Below, in pieces: positions 36,386 to 49,859 of a DNA stretch of 64,000 nucleotides. Made by a program: the position numbers and the translations under genes. The stretch lies in contig NC_133897.1 in NCBI RefSeq assembly GCF_964199755.1, forward strand, positions 134,916,125 through 134,980,124. The letters run 5' to 3'. Numbering within the stretch: the stretch's first letter is position 1; every line of letters begins with the position of its first letter. The stretch is from Larus michahellis (taxonomy: Eukaryota; Chordata; Aves; Charadriiformes; Laridae). The notes beneath the pieces were generated by a model. It did not search any database and was not told the DNA's origin. It saw only the letters and a list, made by a program, of their open reading frames with translations.

Positions 36386-39363
36386 ATAGGCATTGCTGCT
36401 GCTGCAGTGTAGCTGTAGCTGCGAGAAAGGGGCATGAACCTCTTTGGCTTACTCCTTGAGGTCCTTTGCAAACTGGTTTTCTGTGAGGCACCCTGGTGGC
36501 ATCGCTTTGATGAGCTGAGAAATAGCAGCTTTCAGCAGAACCTCTCCTGGGTCCCTGGCAGTGATCTCCATGTTTGTAAGTGAGGGCAAAGGCACCTGTG
36601 CTGGCTGGAAGTGTAATTATGTTCCACCCTAGACTGATTTGCAGGAGAGTTCAAACTACAAAACTCATAATTCTTTGCGACAATACCATCTGCCATGGAA
36701 GTACCGTATAATCAGGAAGAATTTACCTAGGACCCGGTCATTTCTGTAGTTATAATTAAAATTTGCTATTTTATTCATATAGCAGTACTTTTATTTACTG
36801 TAGGCAAATACGTATGACTTCTTAAATAATTGATGGTCAGGGAGATTGTATTTTTTGAGACAACACTGAAGAACCTCCTAAATTATGTTCCAGATTGATT
36901 AGCTGACTCTCATTTAGTAGGAGATCAAATAGATAGTAACTTAAATGTAAATGTATGTTTGATGAAATGGTCACTGTCAAAATTATAAGGGTTTTTACAT
37001 TCCTCTGGTTTTAAGATGTAGATTACCCCCAATACAGTCAACAGGAAAGATTTGGTATATCTTGAAGGGACTGAAAGCTGTTACAGAGTGAGTCTTTGCA
37101 ATTTTTACTTTCAGGGCATAACTTGCTAAATATTATTTTTAAAACGGGCTGATCTCCATTCTATCTTCTGCTAGCAGTGTGAGCTGAGTTATGTGCTTCT
37201 TTCCTGCTGAATACATATGTGACATGGTTTATGCAGACCTCATTTTAAATTATGCTGATGTATTGGAAACATAGAACACAGAGACACCAGGAAATCGCCT
37301 GTACTTCGAACACTTCTGTAGTCACTGGCAGGACTACTCAAACTTATTCAGGTATATTTAAAAATCCAGAATGTAGAATATATAATTCATTCTTAGAATG
37401 ATAAACTTGGCCCTTTTTTGCATGATAAACTTAGTCCAAGTGCTTACAGTATCTTTATGGGCTTGAAAGCTTTTATTGTTAATTTGCAAGTAGGCCTTTT
37501 CAGATCTCTCGGCATTCTCTTTCGGCAGCTAGGTGGAGACTTGCTATGAAAAGAAGGGACCATGTCCAATCAAATCAACCCGATCAAGCTGATGATCCAA
37601 TTTCTCATCTCAATAATGGGGATGCAACTTCTCTGAAGTCCTTAATAGCCTTGAGATGAAAAATTAGCTTAACAGAGCAGCCTGCGGTTTGTTTGTTTTC
37701 CTGAACAGTGCTACGCTATGCCAGACCCTCGGCATGGCTTGAACTTAACAAGCAGTATCAATACAGTAATGATAATCGTAATAGTGATTTAAATTCACTA
37801 ATTATTCCCGGTACTAGACAACTATTTTGCTGAATATGTGTGAACCAGAATGTAATCAGACTGCGCCAATTATTTTTTTTTCCTTCCTACCATAGCTGTG
37901 TCAATGCTAATGTAACTCTGAGCAATGGTGACTCTGAACAAGAAACAACAATGGTCAGAACATACCAGCAGGGAACATAAAACTCTGGTATGGATAAACC
38001 GTCACCCTGCAGGGCCTCGGTGGAAGGTACTTTTCCTGTTCCAACCACGCCTGCACAACAATTGAACTCAATTCAAACAGGTCTTCAAATGGGACCAGAG
38101 TCTGAGCTGGATGCTCATTGCCCAGCACCCTCATGGGCACACCAAGGAAGCTGTGGACTGGGGGGAGTGCCAGGGACACGTGTCTGCTCCCAGGTGGGAG
38201 TTACTACATGGTGTTTTGGTTATGCTAAGTACGTTTTTCCAAAGAGATAAATCTTACGGCGAAAATCTCCTACCAACTGTATTATTTCTCAGATGGGAAG
38301 CTGTGCTTCCAGAGCCCTCGATGGGACCCCTGAGCGCAGAGATTTCAGGACACCAAAGAGCTCAGACGCTAATTGCAATCTGTAATCTTTCCGGTAGAAG
38401 AGCTTCTTGGGTTTGGAAACAATGGTGCCCCTTTGCTTAGCTCACCAACTTTACGCTCTCCCCTCTCACTGTCTCACTGCTCCATCTGTTTCCCCCATTT
38501 CCTGCTTGTGTGATCTTCTGGGCTGATCGTTAGACCTGCCCCAACCATCCCCACCGGGGAGAGAGCCTCCAGATGTCTTTTCTCTAGCTTGGCCTCGCTT
38601 TGCAGCGGAGCAGGTTTTGGAGCCGTTTCCTGACGGCTTCCCATCCTTCTTGTTCTTGAGGCGTTTCTAAAAGTAGGGTGGACTGACAGAGTCCGCTAAA
38701 AAAACCCCATGAATCCTTTGTTTCTCAACTGAAAAGCAGTAAAGTAAAATTACACTGGAAAAAAAAAAAAAAGTTACATCTTCCAATAGACTCCAAACGA
38801 TGCTAACAAAGAAGTAAATATTATTTACTGGTAAGCTTTACAAGTGAAGTACATGCTGTACAAAATAAAAGTATTAAGTCAGTCCCATCCAATCCCATCC
38901 CAGAGAACTTGCCTCTGCTGCTGCTCTGCATGTCTGGCTGCTTGGCAGGGCCTCCAATAATAATAAATTTGTTGGCATGGTCTCCCTATTGTCATACATA
39001 AAAACCCCAGCACTCTGCACCTGAAAATGCGTGTTGTGCATGCACTTTGCCAGCTTAGCAAGCAGCTGGGTGTTGTTGCCGTTTTTCAATTATTTTTTTT
39101 TTTATTTTTTGTGCTAGCTACGAGCATGTAGCCTGTCATATTTCACAAAGAACTGCACCCTTTTGTATCACCAGTTACGCATTTTCTGTGCAATCGTTCG
39201 TTCACATACGCATCAATCTTCTGCAAATAAAATGTGCGTGACTACACTCAAAAAACATCAAGGGGAACTGAAGTACAAAAAAATGTGAATTTCTATATAT
39301 CAGTATTCGTCCTTCTATTTTTAAAATTTATTTTAGCGCACAAGGGAAAAAAATTACTGTTGT

Positions 39364-40014
39364 TTAGCTGGTTAGTAACAGCTGGTGATACTTTATTTTA
39401 GTTGTCCTATCGTTAATACAGCAGATAGTCACCCTAATAACATTCATCAAAATAAGTTCATGAAATGTTCCCATCTTACATGCTTTAACTGGAATTTCAG
39501 TATAATTTAGCACAACCGACAAGTTCATTTGAGCCAAAGTACTGTTAATACCTGAGTTAAACAAAATAATTCTCTTTACGCCTGAGCTCTGGGATATTAT
39601 TTGCACTGGTTGCGTTAGAGTTGCACAGTCCTGAACTAAATATCCAAAAATGTTGAAGAACTTCAAAGGATCATAATGCTCAAGTAATCCAACAAGTATT
39701 AACAGTCTCTCCTCCCTAAAAAGAGAATCATTTACGTAACTAATTAATTTGCCGTAGTAAATAATCTGCTGACATTTACAATAAGCATCCCTATTGGAGG
39801 TTGAAATAAATATTAAGTTGCACGTAAAACTATAAATAGTAAGAATTTTGATGCCAGGCAGTTTCAAAATACTATGGAAAATAGATGAGTGCTGGCTACA
39901 TGAAATAAATTTGTAGGTCTCGGAAACATGAGCACGCCAAGAGCGCAGCAATCTCTGAAAGTAACCACGGAACAGACCTGCCCAGCACCCTCCTCCTGTG
40001 CCGGTGGGGGGCAT
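39364..40014 (-). other. Unexplained 216-residue open frame (hypothetical, not called a gene)
   Basis: The frame begins MPPTGTGGGCWAGLF and is then rich in I, L, N and S with no low-complexity bias. No motif, signal peptide or domain is recognised. An AATAAA on the same strand lies at 39327-39332, 32 nt after the stop. The region is about 60% AT, where a frame this long is not often seen by chance, but I have no homology to support a protein. It may be chance, a retrocopy or a conserved non-coding element. Confidence 0.2.
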
Positions 40015-41166
40015 TGGTCAGTATATCCTACGTCTGACTAAAACAAAGTGTCTGAAGTTTGTTTTTAATCACTTTAGCTTGTCTCTCAGATGGAGGGAGT
40101 CTCAGCATGAAGTCTCTGTTTAAAGGCTGAAGCACAGTGTGTGGGGGCCGGAGCCTCCCCGCCACTGCCATGGATGATATGGACAACCCCTTGTAGGTCG
40201 GGGTCAGAGATGAACAGCTGGGGGAGTGTGGGACCTTCCAGGCAGGGGTGTTGTGCAATTTTGGTTGCTCTCACACCTGCTGATCTTAGCTGGTGTGTGA
40301 GGTTGCTGGCCAAAGCCGCCCATCGTGCCCCCTTCCTCAGTGGAGGTTATGAACCCCTTTGGCTGGTGTCATTGCATGGGTGGTCTTGTTCTGTTAATGT
40401 GCTCTGGGGGCTGGAAGGAGCAGCCTCTTCGCTCAGCTTCAGGTGAGGTGGCAGGACTTGCAAAGTGATTTTAAGTGCCAAGCATCAAAGCTGTAAGCAG
40501 AGAGTGCTCTAGAGCATGGAGGGACTCCAGTGCTTTGGAGTGTTGTAGAAGCACCGTGCCTTGACCACAAACTACTGCAGGCCTTGCGTAGGTCTGACCA
40601 GCCTGTGCTGATGTGCCTCCTGACTTGTGTGGCTCGCACTTCCAAAATACAGGCATGCGTGTCCCAACTTTCTGGAGCCCCAAGGACAAGCACCATCTCC
40701 TGTGTCTCACAAGAACCCCCCTGGTTGCTCTTTCACCTCATCCTAATGCGTAATGGCACCGTAAACCTATTTCTGTTTCTGGCAGAAGATGGGGACTAGG
40801 CAGGCCCAAGGCTTGACTTCCACAAAGCAATTCCTGAGCAGGCATGGACCATGGACCTGGACCAGTCTTCACAGGGGATCCACCTTGGCCAAATCTCAAC
40901 TTGTCATCTTTTTCCTCACAAAAAAAAGAGCATTCTTGTAAGCCTTGTTGGATATTATTTTCTTATCGTTTATAATTATTCCTATATGTTAGTGCTGCAT
41001 ATATACAGATGTACAGACAAGTGATAAATATTTTTTTCACAGACTTCTGATGAACATTCCCTGTGATCCCTGTTCTTGGAAGACCAGCCGAAGACCAAGA
41101 TTAGGAGATGTAACTGGACTCTGGTCCCTCAGAAGTTTGAAGATGGAGCCCTGAGGTCCTGCAGCT

Positions 41167-41213
41167 CAGAATGGTTTCATTGACCCAGAATGGTTTAATT
41201 GACCCAGAATGCC
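41167..41213. repeat. 19-bp tandem repeat, about 2.5 copies
   Basis: CAGAATGGTTTCATTGACC, then the same with one change (C to A), then a partial CAGAATG. Confidence 0.9.
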
Positions 41214-44054
41214 GTCAATTCACAGCTAAAAAGGGGAAAGCCAGGAATAAGAGGATGCAGGTTACTCAGTGTGATGTAACCAGAGGAGGCTACAGGGGCA
41301 GCGGGAGCTAAGCAAGGTGTGTAGTGAGCAGCACGTGTGAAGGGCATATTTCTGCTCAGAAATGAAAGCTAGTGGGGAGGGTGACATTGAAATAAGTCAG
41401 ACCCCTGGGAGGTGTAACGCATGTCACAAAGGAAACGCCTTATCACAACGGGAAAGGGACAGAGAATAGTCTTGAACATACCGGTGTTTAATGCAACCTG
41501 GTCAGCAGTGATAACACTAAATAAAAAAGGATACTGTAGGAGCAAGGGAGCTGAAGATGGATGAAAACACTTGGAGGTATGGAGCATCATAGGAATATCA
41601 AACTTAAGCAATGAGTCAATTTGGCACACGCAGCCAAAGAGTAAGACAGAAATGTATACATCTATTTAAAAGACTGAAGAAAGTGAATTACTCCTCTAAT
41701 TTACTCTTTCAATTTATATAAGAGCAAGCAGACACATCTGATGCCTAAGATACTGACATTTTTAAACAAAATGAGCAGTTAGAGAGTATCTGAATTTGTA
41801 CAATGGCTTATAAATTAGACCCAGATCCATCGATGCATTTAAGCCTGATCGGCATACTGGTAGGTATATTCTGTTTTGATACTTGGGTTTGTTATCCTAG
41901 TCTCCTCGATTAGTTGCTACTCCTGAGAATTTTTGTCCGTTGGTAGTGCTTGTGCAGGTGAAGGGGATGTGGCCATTGCAAGACAGTGATTTGAGGACTG
42001 GCATCTATTGAATTTGTATTCTTTTAGTGCATCAGTGAAATCTCTGGCACATAAAATAAAACATCTGCGAAGTTAGGCAACTCCACTCCTTTGGGCAGGG
42101 GTGTGAAGCCAGTCATTAGATTTGGACAGGCAAATGCCTGGAGTGCTCCCCACACCACGGGCTATGGAGAGAGTGGACTGACTCTGGCTGGCAGCATTAG
42201 GCTGAGCTCTCTGGCACACAGAAAGGGTAGGGCAGACATGGGACTTGGGGTCATCTGAACTCCTACTACAGCAAGGCTGCGATTAATGAGAATATTCACA
42301 GGGTTACTGAGCAGAAAAGAGGGATCAGCACTCTCCTGCCATTGAACATACATAGTTGATTCCAAGAAGTAGGAAGTCATTTTTACTTTCTTGCTTCAGG
42401 GTTTTGTTTGGTAGCTCTGGTACAGGTCCCTGCGATAATGTTTCCCGCTTGCTTTTGTAGCTGTTTCATTTAAGGTTTAAATAGTGAATACGCCCATTTT
42501 GTTGTATTGCTCATTCTTTAAATACTGTGTTGCGAGGAGCTAAGCTTTGAATGGAGGTGGTACATGGAATCCTGCTGGGTAGGACCGTTTCCATAGGTAC
42601 TTTGTTAAAATGCAAAATGATGAAGGATGCCAGGCAGAAGCAGCAGCCGACATATTGTTAGAAAATCAGGATAGTGCTTTGAAGTTTCATGTTTGACTGC
42701 ACAGACATTGCTGCAGATCCTGTTACCATGAAAAGGTGTAAAATCTGCAAAAGTGCCCGCTCAAGAATCGAAATCTCATCGGTATCACATATTTCTAAAT
42801 AATACAAACACGTAAAAGCTCACGTCCCTCTCCTTTCAGTGAACTATAGGTCCCTTTGCAAATGCTACTCCAAATTTATTAGCAAAAAGGCTTCAGTTTC
42901 TACTTCAAGGATGAATATCCCAATGTTTGCCCTGACTTCTGCCAGGAGTTATGGATTCTGCAAAGCCCTACTTGAATTCTATTGAATATTTAGGAGCAGA
43001 TTTATTAAAGGTTTATTTTTCAAAGGTAGTGAAATACCAAAATTTGAGAGACTTCATTTAATTTCATTGTTTAATCTTGATTAAGATCTCATCTTCAAGC
43101 AAACAAGCTGAAAATGTCCTTTGTATGTCCCTTCCCCCCCAAAAGAGAGTGTTCCTGCATTTGCATGAATGTTTGTTTATCCATTCATTGCAGTAACACT
43201 ATGATTAAGCAGATGTTAATTACAACCTTAATGCAATTGAATTAATATAATAAATGATCATTTTTTTATTAGATTCCAAGCAATTATTTACACCCTCATC
43301 ATACTCTGTTTATGTGGTACAAAAGCTTAAATTTCCTATTCTTTCTGGCGAAACCCGTATGTTTGTCAGTGGGAGAATGTAAGTCACCTAATGTTTTGGT
43401 CTACGTGAACTTTTCAAGTGGATGGGTATTCATTTTGAAGTCATATGATCCTGACAAGAATAGTCTCTGTGAAGTCAAGGAGAAACAACGTCTAGCATCT
43501 CGGTGTCCTTAAACAAGCCGTACATTTCAGTAAATATCAGAGATTTATTGGTGAGCCAGAGGGAGATGAAAGAAAGGCTAAGGTTAAGTCTACCATTTGT
43601 AACTTTCAAATCACTAATGAGCAGGATGAAAATTTAGCCCCTTTGAAGTCTCCCGGGCTGAATGGTGTGAATGTTTACTATTGACCCCTTCTGCTGCTTC
43701 TCTTTGGAGTTGTGCCAGCACAGCACATTTTTGCACCCATGTCCCAAGTGCAGTTTGTCCCTCAGTAGTTAAAAGGAAAACCAGTGCAGAGTGAAGCCTC
43801 TTGCATATTCAGTAATAAAATGTTACATTTTTGATTCACCTTTATTTTGAAGACCAAAAGGCCAAATTGTCTGAATCTCTGAAGAATATGGCAAAACTCA
43901 GGAAACTCAGGTGAGGTAGGTAGATGTTAACATGTCAGGAGGGAATAGGTAGCTCATGTTTCTGGTCTGGCTTCTCTACTTGTGTCATTCATTCAAAGTC
44001 GCCATTCAACATTCTTTCAAAATAAAGTAATTTTTCCTTGTAGAAAGCAAATCA

Positions 44055-45550
44055 GCTTGTAAGAGCCTTACCAAAGTCCAGATAGACAATGTCCACAGCC
44101 TTCCCCACATCCAGAAGGCAGGTCATATGGTCATAGAAAGAGATCAGGTTGGTTAAGCAGGACCACGTTGGCTGGCCCTGATCCCTTGGCTGCCCTGCAC
44201 TTGCCGTGAGAGTTCACTTGAGATGATCCTCTCCTTGATCTTTCCTGGTACCGAGGTCAGGCTGACAGGCCTCTAGTTCCCCGGATCCTCCTTCCGACCC
44301 TTCTTGTAGATGGGCGTCACATTAGCCACCCTCCAGTCATCTGGTACCTCCCCTGTTGACCATGATTGTTGATAAATGATGGAGAGAGGCTTGGTGAGCT
44401 CTCCTGCCAGCTCCCTGAGTACTCTTGGGTGAATCCCATCTGATCCCATAGACTTACGTGTGTCTAGGTGCAGAAGCAGATCATTGACTACTTCCTCCTG
44501 GATTATGGGTGGGTTGTTCTGCTCCCCATCCTTATCTTCCAGCTCAGGAGGCTGAACACCCTGGGGATAGCTGGTCTGACTATTGAAGACGGAGGCAAAG
44601 AAGGCATTAAGTATCTCAGCCTTCTCCTCGTCATTGGTTACAACTTTCCCCCCCACATCCAGTAAGGGATGGAGGTTGTCCCTGGCTCTCTTTTTGTTGA
44701 TGTATTTATAAAAGCTTTTTTTTGTTGTCCTTAATGTTAGTGGCCAAGTTGAGCTCCAGCTGGGCTTTTGCCTTCCTAATTTTCTCTCTGTATAACCTAA
44801 TGAGATATCTGTACGCCTCCTGAGTTGCCTGTCCCTTCTTCCAAAGGTGGTAAACCCTCCTTTTATTCCTAAATCCCATCAGAAGTTCCTTATTCATCCA
44901 GACTGGCCATTTTCCCCGCCCTTTAAACTTGCGACACTTGGGGACACCCTGCTCCTGGGCCTTTAAGATTTCCTTCTTGAAGAGTGTCCAGCCTTCCTGG
45001 ACCCCTTTGCCCTTCAGGACTATCTCCCAAGGGATTTTCTCAACCAGTGTTCTGAACAGGCCAAAGTCCACCCTCCGGAAGTCCAAGGTGGAGGTTTTGC
45101 TCCTTACATTGCTACGAATTGAAAACTTGACCATTTCATGATCACCAAACCCAAGACAACCTCCGACCACCACATCTCCTACTAGTCCTTCTCTGTTCGT
45201 GAACAGTAGCTCTAGCGAGGCACCTCCCCTTGTAGGCTCACCTACCAGTTGTGTCAGGAAGTTATCTTCCATGCACTCGAGGAACCTCCTAGCCTGCCTG
45301 CTCTCTGCTGTGTTGTAGTTCCAGCAGATACCCGGCAGGTTGAAGTCCCCAACCAGAACAAGGGCTGGCGATCGCGAGACTTCAGCCAGCTGCTGATAGA
45401 ATACTTCATCTGTCTCCTCTTCCTGGTTGGGTGGTCTATAGCGTACTCCCAGCACAAGATCTCCCTTATCTCTGATGTGGATGTGCCACAAGCAGCACCT
45501 GTGGCTTCCAGGAACAAAGCCTCTTCTTCAGGAAAGACCCAGGGTCTTCT
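44055..45550 (-). mobile_element. CR1 LINE internal fragment: endonuclease C-half and start of reverse transcriptase
   Basis: This is the largest CR1 piece here. The minus-strand frame 45491-44706 carries the endonuclease motifs LVGDFNLPGICW and GFGDHEMVKF and the REKIRKAKAQLELNL linker. A one-base shift at an A8 run (44716-44723) breaks the frame; it continues in frame 44656-44273 with NAFFASVFNSQTS, SMGSDGIHPRVLRELAGELT and DDWRVANVTPIYKKG. Left of that a PVSLTSVPGKI-like block is followed by an apparent small deletion and shift, then SCLTNLISFYDHM and motif A as VYLDFGKAL, where similarity stops. Both the 5' part of the protein and the whole 3' region are missing. Normal CR1 insertions keep their 3' end, so this one was cut after insertion. 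Confidence 0.95.
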
Positions 45551-45622
45551 TTAAAAGGTGTGGATTGCTAAGAATTTAAAGGTCGTTCTGGAGCAATGTG
45601 TACCAGACTGCTGTATTAGATC

Positions 45623-45662
45623 TGATCTTATGCCTGATTTCAATGATCTTATGCCTCATTTT
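45623..45662. repeat. Short 21-bp tandem repeat
   Basis: TGATCTTATGCCTGATTTCAA is followed directly by TGATCTTATGCCTCATTTT. Imperfect, two copies. Confidence 0.8.
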
Positions 45663-46199
45663 CTGCCGTGGTAAGTATTAAGGTTAGAAATATTGGAGTG
45701 GCATTTTGAAAAACAAAAGGGAACTGTTAAGGGTGGGGAAGGCGAGAGGGGGTTAGCCCATCCCTAGTTAAAGCAGGTCTCTCAACAACAGTGACAGCTC
45801 AGGTCTGCAAGATTCATTCATCTGTTTCATAAATTCTGGAAACAGAGTTATATCAAACAGGTTCAAGGATTCCTGTTATGAAAAGTGACTAATGCATTTT
45901 GTTAGGCTCTGGGCAGTAAGAGAAAAGCGGGAGGATGCAATCATACAGCCACTATGGACAACAGAATGCCAATTTTCACATTTTCTTACCTTAGCTTTTC
46001 TCAGCTTTTCCCAGTGTCTCCACAGCATGCACTCCAGATGCATTTCAGGTCTCCACTCTTGTTATTATTTGGGATAATGGCCCATACGTAATTCTACTCT
46101 AGTTAAATACGTTAATAAAATTAATATACTGTAAATACATCTGTAATTCTCCCCCTTGGAATATTTGATGTGCTCTGAAACAGGCTTGTGTCTAGTCCC

Positions 46200-46900
46200 C
46201 TGACACAATGAGGTGGTCTAGAAGAATAGGAAATAATAGCACAGCCTGCAAGCTCATGTCATGCCAGCTATTTCGTGCCAAATGTTGTTCTCAAGCACCT
46301 GGCAAGCACAATTCATTCATTTTCCAAATGTCAGTGGCCAGCCAGCTCCTCAGGACATTCCCTCCCAACACAGGGACACTCGATAGGCGCAATCGGGCAG
46401 CGTTTGGCCTCCAGCCTTGTTCCCCAGTCACGTGCACAAACTGTAAGGACGGAAGCGCCTCTTGTTTCTGTTTTTGTCTTGCGAGCGGCAACTTTTTTCT
46501 GCTATCCTTCCTGTTTATTTTACTCCGCCACCAGTACTTTCGTGGTATTTCAACGGGGCTTTGACAGACGCATATTTGGAATACTGAAAACGCCCCACAG
46601 GTGCCCAGATGCAACAACCGGTTTCTGCTGTAATATGCAAAATATTAATGGTATGCTGTGTAAGCACCTAGCTTTGGGGGGCCGGCACAGCTGCGGGAGT
46701 CGGGCACGTGCGCAGATCTGCCGTACGCGCCATTGTCCATCACTGCCCTCTCCAGGACACGGTGCTCCAGACCCAGCGCTGGTGGGGCGACCATGGGTGT
46801 CAGGAGACCTCTGCCCGCCAGCAGCTGAACCCAGGCGCTGCTCCACCACCTCCTGCTTCCCAGCTGTAGGCGACATCGCAAGTCTTCTACCCTAAAGCTT
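46200..46900. other. CpG-enriched, open-frame-dense interval
   Basis: Frames of 206 and 118 codons on the plus strand and two of 108 on the minus strand overlap. CpG is concentrated at 46676-46740, including CACGTGCGCAG, which looks like joined E-box and NRF1-type sites. No protein family is recognised in any frame. Confidence 0.4.
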
Positions 46901-47047
46901 GTGCTTATAGTTGGCTTGCAGCTGTAATGTTATCCATATAGTGAAGGGAAAGAAGCCTCGTCACCACACAGAGGGTGTCCTCAGTAGGGTATTTGTGTAC
47001 AGCCTGTCTAGCCAGCCTTGGAGATGCACACTTGGCTTCAGTTTGGT

Positions 47048-47198
47048 CACCCCTGGAGGTGTTCAAGGCCAGGCTGGATGGGGCTTTGAGCAGCCTGGTC
47101 TAGTGGGAGGTGTCCCTGCCCATGGCAGGGGGGTTGGAACTAGGTGGTCTTTAAGGTCCCTTCCAACCCAAACCATTCTATGATTCTGTGGTTCTATG
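47048..47198 (+). mobile_element. CR1 LINE 3' tip
   Basis: Reads CCCCTGGAGGTGTTCAAGGC through CCTGCCCATGGCAGGGGGGT and ends ATTCTATGATTCTGTGGTTC with degraded terminal repeats. Short 5' truncation; same subfamily as 23533 by the hairpin. Confidence 0.94.
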
Positions 47199-49859
47199 GA
47201 CATAATACAACTGTGTACAAATGGTCTTTGAGGTTCTCTGACTCATAAATGTAACCTAAAAGCTCTTGTCATTTCCATCCAAAATAAATTCAAATAATGT
47301 TTCTTCCTATGCCTGAAAATACATTTTCTTCAGTGTTTTCACTATCTCTCATTCTAATGTGAAGAATGCGAGATGGGTGAACACAGGGCTTTGAAATGTC
47401 AGACAATCAGATAGTAGTCATAAGGTGAATTGAGAATGTTTTTCCTTTTTTTTCTTCTTCATAAGACAGCATCTCACATATCTGAACACTTAGCAGTCCA
47501 TATCTTTTGCAGCTGAAGCCATCTTTTATTTTTTGTGTCATTCACTACAGATTTGTAATTTAAACAACTATTAAAAGCACTCTAATGCTTAAAAAAAAAA
47601 AAAAAGTTTGTAAAAGTGGCCACAAGCATTAATGATAGACTTTACACCTGCCTATATGCTCTGTGCCTCTGGTATTTTTACCAATCTGGCAGCAACGGAC
47701 TATAGAAGTGCTCGGTCTCCTGGGTAAAAGACGAAGCTCACATGTCCGCGTTGAGTCTCTGAAATGTCTTTGCTGTCTTCAGGCCGCTTGATTGAGAGAA
47801 ATGGCCACAGCCACCGGCAGGAAATAGTAAAACCGCTGTTCCTTTCTGTCTGAGAAGGACGGACGCTAGACAACAGCGTGTGTGTGTGTTTATAAAAAAA
47901 ACAAATCCAAAGCCCAACACCTGCCCTCTTCCATGGAGAAATGGGGCTTGAATGAAGCCTCGAAGGTGTGCAGGTGTCCATGTAGCTTTTTGGGGACCTG
48001 GTATAAACTAAATAGCACTCAGGTAAATCAGAGGAGCTTGAGTGAAGTCTGGTTTACTGGAAGGAGTCCTTGGCTAAAAGTTGTCCTTGATCTTGCATTT
48101 GTTCACCTTTAGGGAAAAGCTCATCTTTCCTCTCAGCGTGGGCAGGCAGGAGACAGGCTGAAAGGTGCGTGGTCAGAGGGGGAATGCCGATGCTTTGGAG
48201 AACTGACATTTGTTTGGGAGGAGGGCTGTATTTATGACCGTGCCTTTTGCTGGTCATGTTTTGTAGCCATTCGCTCTGTTGATGTTAACATGTGCACCAG
48301 TACGGCGTATGGAGTAGTGCTCTGGATGCAATTAAACCTCCCATGCAATAGAAAGCTTTGTCAAGGCTGAGGGGATGGCAGTGCCTGATTACCAGCACAT
48401 ATGGCCATTGGTGCCAACGGAGCATTATAGTTTACTCTCCGGCTGAGTCATCTCCCCCTGAGGAAGTTGCATGAAAATAACACTTAACAAGGATGATAAA
48501 GACTGTAGAGATAAAAGAGAGTGAAGAATCTGTTAGCAATATTTCTCTAGCAAGCAGATGACTGAATGTATTTCCAAATGTTACGTAATTTCTTGCGTGA
48601 CTCACACCACCACAGTCTATAGAGCATATGCAACATTTGGTACAGCCGCGAATCAGTGTAAATACCAACAACATTTTTGTAGTCTTAGGAGATGCTCACA
48701 GAGAAGTAAGCCTGCAAATTTGCATTAACGTTCTTTCAAACGGGAGCTTGTATGATTATGCGGTTGTTTATTTCTTTTCTTGTTTTATCACATCTTTATT
48801 AATGGCAGGAAAATCCCATTGTATAGAAGGTATTTTTCCTAGAGCCGTTTTAAACAAAGAGTCAATAAAGCGTACTGCTACCGTGTCTGCATTATTTACT
48901 TCTTTCAGTGGAACTCAGGCCAGCCTGCCATAGCAGCAAGCTGTTTTCTGCAGGTTTTGGACATGTTTTCCTGAACATTTAATGAAAGGAGGCCTCCTGG
49001 CAACTTCAATTATTCCCGCAATTCAAAATTTGTATGAAAGTCCATTGAATATCTTCAGCTGAGAAAACGAAGGAGATGGACACCTGTGCTGTTGTTGAAG
49101 ACCTGACGCTTCCTTGGTGTTGCTTCTTGGGTCTTCTTTGGGTTCCTAAGCCATCTTTGCTGTGCTTCAGTGCGGTGATCTTGCGGGACTGCCTGAAGCT
49201 TCCCAGCCCGCTTCTTGCTTGTACCCCTTCCTGCGCTACACATCCTCTTCCATTTAGCATTCGTGGGTTTTGGCCAATAACCCCCTCCGCTCATGTGTGC
49301 CCTTAGTCAAAATCCTCCCATTCTTCTTGACTCTCTACTGTTCACGTTTTCTTCTTCCTACCACCTGTCTTGTCCTAAGGTCCTCCTACCTTATTTTTGC
49401 AGCACACCCTCCTTGAAGTTTCTCGTCCCCCTGTGTGAATCTATGTGCTCCTGTAAAGAAGGGCTCATTCCCCAGTCCCTCAGCTCCTGCCCCTCACACC
49501 TCTGCCTAATGCCCAGATTCCATAATAATTAGCACAGAACCACAGAAAATAGGCTGTAACGGACACTCCGCAATCTTTCAACCTGTAATCTTGTCCAGAG
49601 TAAAAACATGAAATCTTACCGTTTCCGTAGTAATCTAATTCAAAGACGTTATCCTTACAATTAGAAAATTTTTCTTCATGCCTAACTTGGATGGCAATTT
49701 TCACGCAATTTAAGTCCATCTGGTTTTTGCCTTACTCCCCGTGGGCATGGAAAGCAGCTTTCTAGAGCAGCTGTTTGTGTACCAGGATGGTTACTTCTCA
49801 GTCCCCTACACTCTTTATATTCCTCGCTAACAAACTTCGGCTTCTTCTGTGTCCGCTAA

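Larger units (their letters stand above)
33668..44054. other. Long gene-poor interval
   Basis: Ten kilobases with only the weak CR1 piece at 36300, the 216-residue frame at 39364, the 19-bp tandem repeat at 41167 and A-runs (for example 38759-38772). No exon is recognised. Confidence 0.5.

Noticed and set aside
36157..36471. 104-residue frame on the minus strand
   Set aside because: It overlaps a likely CR1 fragment on the other strand and contains no recognisable domain.
46275..46895. 206-residue open frame on the plus strand
   Set aside because: Frames on both strands overlap in a GC-rich stretch; no family recognised and no splice or poly(A) context.
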